Source: Rutpela maculata
Taxonomy: Eukaryota > Arthropoda > Insecta > Coleoptera > Cerambycidae
NCBI GenBank assembly: GCA_936432065.2
Contig: OW386292.2
Coordinates: 11,872,918-11,936,917, forward strand
Length of the DNA: 64,000 nucleotides
Direction: 5' to 3'
Shown: positions 55,653 to 64,000 of the stretch, piece after piece
How the letters are laid out: every line of letters begins with the position of its first letter
How positions within the stretch are numbered: the first letter of the stretch is position 1
Position numbers and translations under genes: made by a program
The notes under the pieces: generated by a model
Database searches by the model: none
What the model saw: the letters and a program-made list of their open reading frames with translations, nothing else
Told to the model about the DNA's origin: nothing

Positions 55653-57850
55653 TTTATTTATTTATTTAAAGGTACAACTGCCCAGACAGAAAAATCCAGT
55701 TAAAAGGCAGGAAGATACAAATGATAAAAACAACAATATATCTCTATATAAAGAGAATCTCAAGTACAATCCTATTATGTAACTCAGTTACTTAAATGCA
55801 TTTCCTAATATTGCAAATATTATAGTTAAAAAGATCTAAGTCTGCCTGATATTGGGTAAACTGTGAGCACATAGAGTAAATAAGTGAGAATTTTAATAAA
55901 TTAGTACGAGGAGTCGGTAAATAAAATCTAGTTTGAAAAGAGGGTATATTGAAGGACATTCAATTTTGTTGATTAACAGTTTATGTAAAAAGAGTACAGC
56001 AAAGTATGCTCGTCGTAACGCTATGTCATTTAAGTTAAATCTAGCCAACAATTCAGATTGCAGTGTACCAATAGCTGGATAAACACCATCAGACATAAGA
56101 AAGGTATTATTTAGCATGCTTCCTCTGAATTTTTTCTAAGTTATAAATATGAGTTTCAGTTTGGGCTCCAGACAACTGAAGCATATTTTAGTTTAGACCT
56201 GACAAAGGCATTAAACAGCAAAGTAATTGTTGAAACATCTTTAAAGTGCCTTGAGTTTCTCATAATAAAACCCAGATTCTTATTACAATTAGCTATAACG
56301 TAATTAATATGAGGAATAAAAGTTAGTGTAGAATCAAAGACAACACCCAAGTCCTTGGATTCGGAACACCTGGTAATGGCTTCCCTACCTATATTATACG
56401 AAAAAGTTATTGAATTAGTTTTCCTTGTGAAGGACATGGCATTACATTTCGATATATTTAACGGTAACTTATTCGTATTACACCAAGTATTAATTTTTGT
56501 GAGATCTTGCTGTAATTTATCACAATCACTTATTGACCTAATCGAGGTAAATAGCTTGAGGTTATCCACATATAGGAGAGCATTAGATGTCTCAGTGTCC
56601 TGACAACTATAGTTAATGAATAATATGAAGAGTAGGAGTCCAAGAACTGAGCCCTGCGGTACTCCCGATGTTGCCGACACTTGAACAGATGTGAAACCAC
56701 GACAATGTACATTTAAATAGCCAAGTGATGTAGCAAGATAATTGGAAATACTTACAAGATTAGTGGTTATTGATTTGTTGATTTACCATGCTGATGAACT
56801 GATATTTGTGATTTCGTATGAAAAGATAAGATATCATATAAGATCTCAAAGAGCTTGCCAAAGTTACAGAGGATAACTATAGGTCTATAGTTCTCAATTG
56901 CATTCTTGTCACCTTTTTTGAATATAGGACAAATTTTTGACCTACACCAAATTTGAGGAAATGTTTCTGTCTGGAGAGCTAGATTAAAGATGGTAGGCAG
57001 CGGTAAAGCGAAGATAATGGCGCAGTCTCTTAGTAGAAAAGATGGAATTTCAACAGGACTAGTAGCTAATTTCTTTTTAGATTTCCTTAAGGCTATGAGA
57101 ACTTCTTCCATTTTGATAATTGGTGTATTAAGTTGGAGGATATCGAAAGTGTCATCCTGATCTGCTTTAACGTAATTAGATGATGGTATAAAAGCAGACT
57201 GAAAGTAACTAACAAACGCAATGACTATGCTTTGAGGATCTTTAGCAGTGCCGCTTTTAGATATAAATTTTCCCTAGGCCCAGGTCAGTTTTGCCCCCCC
57301 CCCCCCCGGAATAGGAACAAGTTAAATGTCTTGTATTATAATCTCTATGCTGTGGGCACTAACCATTAAGATGAAAGGCAAAGGCGCCCCTAGGCCCGGG
57401 CCTATGAGGCATAGTCAGAAAACCGGCCCTGATCATTAAGCTGGCTGTTGTCGTAGGACATTGATTGAGGAATTGTAGATGAATTTATGCATGTTATTAA
57501 GAAAAGACCAAAAATAAATAGGATTAGATTTAATTGGCGATTCCGAACTTTCGATATATTTTTTATATGCAGAGTCAACATCTCTTTTAATTTTGGAGCG
57601 TAATAACTTAAATTGATTCAAATATTGTACTTCCCCGCTTTCCTTATATAAGTGCCATACACGAGATTTTTCTTTAATCTCTCTAATGATATCTTATGTT
57701 TGTTGGAATATTAAAATCACCCAATATAACTAATTTCTCTTCAATGAGAAAATATGTGGCAAGTGTGTCTAAAAAAGCCTCATAGGTTTCAGCATTGACA
57801 ATAGGTGGGAGTTTCATTACAATCTGGACGGATTGTAAGGACGTGCTTGG
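55653..57850 (-). pseudogene. LINE with endonuclease and RT remains
   Basis: From 57850 downward: the APE-type endonuclease block LVILGDFNIP near 57700, then IYFWSFLNNMHK, a 160-bp insertion or low-complexity block (57280-57435, with a C run), then a long RT frame (IPSFLLRDCAIIFALPLP, FPQIWCRSKICPIFKKGD, NYRPIVILCNFGKLFE, SGVPQGSVLGLLLFILFIN). In the catalytic box YADD is replaced by YVDN, so the RT is dead. LGVVFDSTLTF and SKLKYASVVWSP follow. The 3' tail is (TTTA)n on the + strand at 55653-55670. CR1/Jockey-like. Confidence 0.88.
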
Positions 57851-58289
57851 TAACTGTTACCTTTTATTTTATTTATTTATTTTTATTTTATTTTACGTCG
57901 TTCACACAAATTAGTAAATTATGTACATCATTATTAGTGCAGAGACAAGGTGGCTTCTCCCATATGTCATGATCAACTCTATGAGTTTTTGTTTTGTTTT
58001 TCATATCACGTAGCCAGTCGCAATTATATTAATGTGAGCTCTCAATAAAATTATAATATTAATAAAACTGTTAGATAGGCACACATTATTTGCCTAAAAG
58101 AGAAAGAACAAGAAAAAAAAAAAAACAACCAAACACAAAAAAAAATATTTCGACAAACCTCATTGGGAAAAGACAGGGGCATATCGTCTCGCCCAGAATT
58201 CTTTCAGGACATTTAAAACTAAACAGCACAAAGAGGACCATGGCAAGGAGGGGAATCACACAAGGTAAAACATGGATACGTGGGGTTAA
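57851..58289. other. Low-complexity A- and T-rich sequence
   Basis: TTTATTTATTTTTATTTTAT near 57870 and an A-rich stretch at 58110-58150. No gene is supported; the Lys-rich frame at 58090 is a product of the A-rich tract. Confidence 0.45.
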
Positions 58290-59250
58290 ACCACAGAATA
58301 AGGAACAATCAAAAACGACACTCTTCGCTGCACCTTAATATTATAATTGTTTGAGGGACTCTTACTTGGTGATCCCCCGTTTTCGAGGATGCTAAACACC
58401 GTTGTGGTGGCAGAATTTCTCGTTGGGATGACCCACCCCGAAAACGGCCAACAACCACCCCCAAACGAGGTCAAACGCGTATTATAATTGTTTGGTGAGG
58501 ATGCTGAACACCGTGGTGATGGTGGAATTCCTCCCTGCCCCGTCAATGGCCAATAACAACTCTCCAAAGGGTGAAAGTGCGTTCTCAGCACACTCCCGGG
58601 CAATACTGCAGAGGAAAAAAACATTAAGATGTCACCTCGATCTCGTCAACAAAGTAGTCATCTTTATTTAGTGTGGAGCTGAAAAAGGATGAGAATGTAT
58701 ATTTTTTGTACATATTTTTTTGGGAAGAATAGGTTTATATAATAATTGAAACATCTGATTTATTTAATTATATTATATAAAATATTTTTATTGAAGGGGT
58801 ATTTTTTTGCCATTGAGTTGGTGAACGGGTATCAAGCACTCGATTCGTGGTCTTCTCTGTGTTCGGCATGTTCGAAAATGGGAGGGAAACCTTTTTGTCC
58901 AGTGGTATGATGAGAGCGCTCTCTCACCCCTTTGGAGGGTGGTTATTGGCCGTTGAGGGGGTGGGCGGGTGTCAGACACGCGTCTCAGGGTCCTCCCCAT
59001 AATTGGCATGCTCGAAAACGGGGGATTAATAAGTTAGATTCCGTGAAACATTATCAATACGCGTTTGACACTGTTTGGGGATGGTTTTTGGCCGTTTGCG
59101 GGGGTGGGAGAAATTCTGCCACCGTCGAAAACGGGGGGGGAACTAGTTTGGTTGCATCAGACAATAGTCGGGTTTTTCGGATATTTTTCCGACTCACACA
59201 ATCCAGTAGATAGCAACCCAGGGCAAGAGTCTGGTTATGATGGAAAGCCT
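58290..59250. repeat. GC-rich imperfect palindrome
   Basis: Blocks such as CCCCCGTTTTCGA, GTGGCAGAATTTCTC, AACGGCCAA and TCAAACGCGTATT (58370-58490) recur inverted at 59050-59145. CTCCAAAGGGTGA and GGCCAATAAC (58548-58575) recur inverted near 58935. Several direct internal copies (GGATGCT(A/G)AACACCGT) also occur. The left border resembles the TIR of the element at 9920 (CCACAGAATAAGGAAC). Confidence 0.6.
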
Positions 59251-60075
59251 TGTGCATTGGTACACACTATCACCATGACACTCGAAATATCTTCCCTTGG
59301 CTCTCTGACTATAATGGTCAAGTTTGTTGAATGCTTTTGAGAAGAATTTCCTCTTTATAATGTTTATCCCACTAATACTTTATTTCAAAAATAATAGCAC
59401 TTAGTTGTGTCAACAAATTAGGTACACTAAAATGTGGGTGTTGTGTACCCTTCCATCAAAAATCTGTAACAGGAAAAGGGCGTAAGCGACAGAAGAATTA
59501 AATAAAGAATGTTGCTGAATCATTGTTTGGTTCCAAAACCTAACTGACACCATATTACCGATTACTTAAAAAACATTCGATAAAAACACAAGTCCATGGG
59601 GCGTAACACAGAGACTGAATTTCTGACTTGAAAATTTAATTTTAAATGCAACAAAGTTGCATATTTGACAGCAAGACAACGCCACATATCTTTTTTATAT
59701 ACTTATTAAAAACACAACTTCATAGTATTGTGTTATCATACCGGTTTTTATCGGAGGTACGGTCTCTTATTGAGATCGTAGACCTCGTTAAATTACCCAA
59801 ATTTTGCGAGCAGACTTTTGTAAACATTGCAAAATCTGCATCGTAAAGTTTCTGCCGAAACCCCGGGATATATGGCATAATAAATAGTTTTACGATCCTA
59901 TGCTGCTGGTTATTATAAACTTATGTGCTAATAATTTCTAGGTAATTCAATTAAAAAAATGTCAGGCGATAAGTTCGTGTTGCTGTTTTTAAACACGAAA
60001 TTTCGGGAAGTCACGTTGGGAAGCCTATAACGTCGCGAAAATAATAGACCAGTAGCCAGTAGCAATAGGGCAGAT
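59251..60075. other. No gene recognised
   Basis: AT-rich sequence; nothing supported. Confidence 0.4.
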
Positions 60076-60197
60076 TTCTAAATTCACCGGTGGATCGTAC
60101 CGGTAAGCAATAATATTATTTGATTGGCTATTTTGAAAAGCATAGCCAATCAGCTTCGTATTTTGTTCACCCGGTGCGTCCACCGGTGAATTTAGAA
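60076..60197. mobile_element. 122-bp MITE (CTAAATTCACCGGTGGA ends)
   Basis: TTCTAAATTCACCGGTGGA and its exact inverse bound the element. An inner hairpin TGATTGGCTA ... TAGCCAATCA lies in the centre. There is no coding capacity. Confidence 0.85.
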
Positions 60198-60270
60198 AAG
60201 TGCGGATAGTAGTAATGCTGTCAATTTGGGGTTGTAGAGCACAGAAATACCCATGTCAGCCTTTTTACAA

Positions 60271-60976
60271 ACCATTATTATACTCTTCGCAAAAACGAAG
60301 AGTATATTGTATTTGATCGGCACATTTCTAAAATCGTAAATATCGCTCGTAGAGGAAAAATGTTCATATCATTGTGTTAGTGAACGAATTCTGAATAATT
60401 TTCAAAATGTCCGTCTGTCCGTCCGTCTGTCCGCCCGTCCGTCACGTTTCTTGTAAGCACGATAACTTAAGAACGAAAAGTCCGATTGTATTGAAATTTA
60501 GAAAGTAAGTTAGTGTTAGCTAGAGGAAGAACTCTATCTTTTTGAAGAAAATCGATCGGTAAATAAAAAAGGTATTAATTATTTAATTTAAAAAATATAT
60601 ATTCTCTTAATTTTTTTCGCTTGTACTAAAATGGAAATCTTGTGAAATATTATTTCCATAATATATTTTTTTTGTTTATGAATTTTACTAATATATATTT
60701 CATAGAAGTACGAGTTGAAATATGTATGATTGTCGAAAGATATAGGTATATCACAGACAATCAATTTTCATAGCAATATGTGATGGCGCAGCGGCTAAAG
60801 CTTTGCGTTGCAATCCAAAGGTCCCGTGTTCGAATCCCACACAGGTTGGATATTTTTTTCATTTTTTTTTTTTTCATATAGTCTTTTTCACAACAAAGAT
60901 GGTATCACAAAATTTAGGATGTCTAAAAACTAACATTATTTACAAGAAAACTGCGAAGAGTATCCTATAGAATGCG
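60271..60976 (+). mobile_element. TIR element (ATACTCTTCGCA ends) containing a tRNA-like module
   Basis: The left end ATTATACTCTTCGCAAAAAC is followed at once by its own inverse CGAAGAGTATA (a terminal hairpin). The right end near 60955-60970 reads TGCGAAGAGTAT. CCGTCTGTCCG repeats occur near 60412-60440. It contains the tRNA-like sequence at 60779-60850, followed by T-rich DNA. Confidence 0.6.
60779..60850 (+). pseudogene. tRNA-like sequence (Cys-type anticodon loop)
   Basis: A-box-like TGGCGCAGCGGCTAAAGC, anticodon-loop-like TTGCAAT (GCA), consensus B box GTTCGAATCC and a T-rich tract after the 3' end that could stop RNA polymerase III. The anticodon stem is distorted and no acceptor stem forms, so it is not a functional tRNA. 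A SINE-like pol III head is likely. Confidence 0.5.
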
Positions 60977-61241
60977 TAACAATTATATATAAAAAGCTGA
61001 GTAAATTGGCGAAGAGTACGTTTTTAGCTTGTTTAACTTGCCTTGTATGTTAGGATATTTAGTTTTAAATCTTGTGTTTAGTTCAAATCTTTCAAGTCAA
61101 TTTTGAACCACTTAACGACGTCCAATTGATCTGAAATTTTGTATACACCCGTAGTTTTGATGACAGTACAATATTATGGTATCAATGGTACAATACTATG
61201 GAACCCAAGAATAATATAATGGCACCCCTTCGAGACACGAC

Positions 61242-61435
61242 GCACAGTGGCACGAATCGTGATTTTTTCGTTCAAAATTATCTAGAGTACCTACTTGTTT
61301 CGCAACCGATTGGAATAATTTTTTTTTAAATACTCGTTATTTAATTTTCAAAAAACGTAAGAGAGTTGATTTTTAAATTATGCTAACCAAAATTAATGAG
61401 CTTAGTCAAAATGGCCATTTTTAATTTAAATTTTA
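61242..61435 (+). mobile_element. T4: single-ended fragment of the T3 family
   Basis: CACAGTGGCACGAATCGTGA and the following about 190 bp match the left arm of T3 (ATTATCTAGAG, CGCAACCGATTGG, TAAATACTCGTTATTTAATTT). The copy stops at 61435 and no second end was found. The flank is CGACG. Confidence 0.8.
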
Positions 61436-61969
61436 AGAGGAGACAACACCAATCACAAAGTTTCATCGGTAAAGCTGAAGCTGAAGTGCGGCGAAAGGTA
61501 GGCAGTGTAGCTATTATAGGGCATCCGTACGTGACGTCACAGCTAACCTCGAAAATATGTGTGTTTCTTAAGATTTAAGAGTATTATTCAGCTATTATTA
61601 AAATTTCTGCCTGGTTCCGGTATTTTCAACTAAAATTTAATTCAGTGTAATGCTTATGAAGTTCTAAATACTTTGTCCTACAAGTACTCACAGTCCATGA
61701 CGTGTGAGTGCTTCGTGAGTCGACTATACGTTTATTTATTATTATTATTAAAATGTCAAAGGCTATTGTTCTCTTTATTTATGAATAAACGTTATTATTA
61801 TTATTATTATTATTATTAATAAAATAGGACTCTTTGTAGGTTGGAAATCTAACCTGTAATTAGCAGTCTATTTTATTAATCAACAATATTGAAAAATTAT
61901 TTACGTGAATTTTTAAATATTTTCTTGGATCCAGTACGGCTCCAAGCTAAAAATGCGAATACAAACTTT
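61436..61969. other. No gene; ATT microsatellite hairpin
   Basis: CGTTTATTTATTATTATTAT (near 61729) and its inverse near 61790-61810 form an (ATT)n/(AAT)n hairpin. No gene was recognised. Confidence 0.5.
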
Positions 61970-62599
61970 AAAACCGCTGCCCAAGGAATCACTACTTCCA
62001 CATCCGGATTTTCTATCCAAGTCACACAACGAAAAAATTTTGTATCTGGAAATAATTGTTTATGGAACTTTAATAATATAATATTTGAATTCCTCTACCC
62101 CAAAAACCCATAAAACGATACCCCACATCGGTAGTGGGGTGGGGGTGGTGACAGAGGGTGGGAGTGGGGGGTGGATAAAGTAAAAAAATATTTTGAGGTT
62201 TCTGGTTCTTGTACACACACTAAATCATATTTTTTTTTCATCCCGTTTAATAATGGGGTGGGAGTGGTAATGGGGGTGGCTAATGCCAAAATTTTTTGTG
62301 AGACCTTAGCTTCTCTTGTCTATACTAAATATCAATTTTACGAACTCTTACCTGCTTGATTTACCTATTTACTCCAAATTTACCCCAATTTACCCCCTAA
62401 CCCTTCGACGGAACAAGATGAAAATATAATCTAGTTCTAGATCTCGTTAAAGTACATATGTATACCAAATTTCAAGTCAATATCTCAAACGGTTCCAGAG
62501 TAAACGTGCGCACAAAAAAAGTTACAGACCGACAGACAGAAATTTCTTTTTCGCTCAAACTTGAAATCTCGACGTTTCATGACATTCTAAGCCTATTTG
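61970..62599 (+). mobile_element. Family A repeat, copy 9
   Basis: It starts AAACCGCTGCCCAAGGAATC and is continuous through CATTCTAAGCCTATTTG, where the 3' end is lost. An inverted 3' terminus (CGTCCAGTGGAAGTATAGTA) lies at 62661-62688. Confidence 0.85.
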
Positions 62600-62688
62600 C
62601 ATCATGTAACTAACATAATCTTAAATTTTAAGTTTTTCAAGTTTATTCTCATTTTACTTCTACGTCCAGTGGAAGTATAGTAACGACA

Positions 62689-62825
62689 TTCCAGCGGCAG
62701 GGAGCCAGCCTTGTCGGCATGCTTTGAATTCATTGGTAAAAGTGAACTGGTCCACTGGAATTCCAATTATCTTCAAAGCGTACCGACAATGTCGGGTCCC
62801 TGCCGCTGGATCGTGTGTAGACCCC
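62689..62825. mobile_element. Small palindromic element, copy 2
   Basis: Opposite orientation to the copy at 5426-5575. CCAGCGGCAGGGAGCCAGCC at the left pairs with the inverse near 62800-62812. The outermost GTCTACACACGATC is missing at the left end, where the element abuts a family A terminus. Confidence 0.75.
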
Positions 62826-63224
62826 TTTAGATAATTCTACAGCTTAACGAAAAACAGTATTTGAGATTTTTTTTTAATTATTGGCTAATTACAATAACAA
62901 AATGCAGACATGTGCAAACGTACATTGTTTATTGTGGTATTTCAAATACGTTTTCGTCAAATAACTCGAAAGGTATTACATTGAGCAAAAACATGCTAGA
63001 GACAAATAGGAAAGCTACTAAATTAAGGATGAATTTCCTTTTTTTTTTCTAATTTTTGTAGAGTTAATGGTTTCGGAGATCTGGAAGTCTAAAGGTGGCG
63101 TCCGAACGTTTATAAGACGACGTATTTAGTTTAAACGTTAAATATCTCAGAAAACTAGACCAATAACCAAAATGGAAAACTATTAATTAGGCTTTTAAAT
63201 GATTTTTTTCCTATTTTTATAACA
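62826..63224. other. No gene recognised
   Basis: AT-rich sequence; the frame at 62861-63052 lacks motifs. Confidence 0.4.
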
Positions 63225-63505
63225 TAAATAAAATTATATAAAAAAAAAAATTGAGAAAAAGCTTTCATTTGAAAAAACTACTAAAAAGTAAAAATATTTT
63301 TTTCAAAATTCATACACCTGGAAACCAAAAGCTTTGGGGAGGGTCATATAGAGCTATTGCATAGTTACTTTGCTCAATTGACCGCCCCCCAAAGTTTTTG
63401 GTTTCCAAGTGTATGAATTTTAAAAAAAATATTTTTACTTTTTAGTAGTTTTTTCAAATAAAAGCTTTTTCTTAAAACAAATTTTTATATAATTTTATTT
63501 TTTAC
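63225..63505. mobile_element. Foldback element, about 280 bp
   Basis: Left arm AAAAATATTTTTTTCAAAAT, TCATACACCTGGAAACCAAA and right arm TTTGGTTTCCAAGTGTATGA, ATTTTAAAAAAAATATTTTT are inverted copies. The loop is about 50 bases, near 63340-63393. Confidence 0.8.
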
Positions 63506-63555
63506 TTTTTAGTCTACTTATTTTACAAACGGACAGAAAAAACCCTTTCATTTGC

Positions 63556-63866
63556 CAACGCCATCCACCCCTTCCCTCTCCCGTCTTCTCACCTCTCCAA
63601 CACTACTTCCACTTCTTCCCACCTCATCCCCACCTCTTCTCACACCTTCCCACTACTTTCCCACCTCTTCCCTCCCTTTCCCCTCCGCTTTCCCACTTCT
63701 TCCCCACCTCCTCACCCTTTTTCACCCCTTCCCCACCTCTTCCCACCCCTTCCCCCCCCTTTCCCATTTCTTCCTACCCATTCCCCACCCCTTTCCCACT
63801 TCTTCCCCACCTCTTCTCACCCTTTTTCACCCCTTCCCCTCCCCTTGCTCATCTCTTCCCACCTCT
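63556..63866. repeat. Pyrimidine-rich minisatellite (CCCACCTCTTCC-like)
   Basis: About 310 bases almost without purines on the + strand, built from variants of CTTCCCCACCTCTTCCCACC with 12-20 base periodicity. The Pro/Ser-rich open frame inside it is a composition artefact. Confidence 0.85.
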
Positions 63867-64000
63867 TTTTAAAAATTTTTATTGTCCAAATAGGCTTAAA
63901 ATATCATGAAACGTCGAGATTTTAAGTTTGAGCGAAAACAAATTTTCTGTCTGTCTGTCGGTCTGTCTGTCTGTCGGTCTGTCTGTAACTTTTTTTTGTG
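63867..64000 (-). mobile_element. Family A repeat, copy 10 (runs off the window)
   Basis: The complement of the family A 3' region (ATTGTCCAAATAGGCTTAAA, GAAACGTCGAGATTTTAAG, then TCTGTCTGTCGG) is cut by the window end. Confidence 0.8.

Noticed and set aside
62095..62359. Short frames on both strands in family A
   Set aside because: Equivalent frames are broken in sister copies, so they are repeat-derived, not genes.
63552..63872. 106-codon Pro/Ser/Thr-rich open frame
   Set aside because: It is entirely the translation of the pyrimidine-rich minisatellite; composition explains the lack of stops.
1..64000. LTR retrotransposons or endogenous viruses
   Set aside because: No long direct terminal repeats, primer-binding site, protease or integrase motifs were seen; all RT fragments have non-LTR signatures.

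Overview
This window reads as non-coding, AT-rich arthropod (very probably insect) nuclear DNA. The evidence is GT-AG introns, non-LTR retrotransposon relics of several clades, Tc1/mariner, hAT-like, Helitron-like and Transib-like elements, and many short palindromic elements. The order cannot be fixed from the sequence. The density of foldback elements and the repeat families recall large leaf-beetle-type genomes, but that is only an impression.

The one convincing host gene lies on the + strand and is nearly hidden. Three small exons (25181-25312, 54646-54797, 55400-55531) splice in frame with proper phases. They encode consecutive pieces of an ADAMTS-type metalloprotease propeptide. The introns are more than 25 kb upstream (leaving the window), 29.3 kb, 0.6 kb, and more than 8.4 kb downstream. 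Almost everything else is therefore intronic repeat DNA.

Layout. 0.6-3.2 kb: a terminal-inverted-repeat (TIR) element carrying two tRNA-like modules, then a broken LINE reverse transcriptase (RT). 4.7-7.4 kb: a copy of the abundant repeat here called family A, a small hairpin element, and a broken repetitive arthropod gene with a zinc-binding N-terminus. 7.8-18.5 kb: TIR elements, family D repeats, a LINE remnant, a Helitron-like 3' end and two exon-like fragments. 19-21.3 kb: a CACAGTG-ended palindrome (T1), a GC-rich tandem array and a deleted mariner. 22-24.4 kb: non-LTR fragments with REL-type endonuclease regions, then a minus-strand LINE. 25-28 kb: exon a, family A with a nested mariner MITE, and a Crypton-like recombinase relic. 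29.1-31.3 kb: a foldback element with periodic TACCGTCTGCAA motifs. 35-44 kb: two more CACAGTG-ended foldbacks (T2, T3), a LINE RNase H domain split by nested insertions, and several hairpins. 45-49 kb: RT and Tc1 relics and a 736-bp TIR element with an 8-bp target duplication. 50-54.4 kb: nested inverted repeats holding a DD41D mariner-like transposase relic. 54.6-55.5 kb: exons b and c. 55.7-57.9 kb: a minus-strand LINE. 58-64 kb: palindromes, a tRNA-containing element, T4, family A and a pyrimidine tract.

The most unusual system is the set of palindromic non-autonomous transposons (T1-T4) whose ends read CACAGTG/CACTGTG, the same as the V(D)J recombination-signal heptamer. Two are flanked by 5-bp GC-rich duplications, as expected for the RAG1-related Transib superfamily. 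No intact autonomous transposon of any class was found. All coding relics carry stops, frameshifts or deletions.
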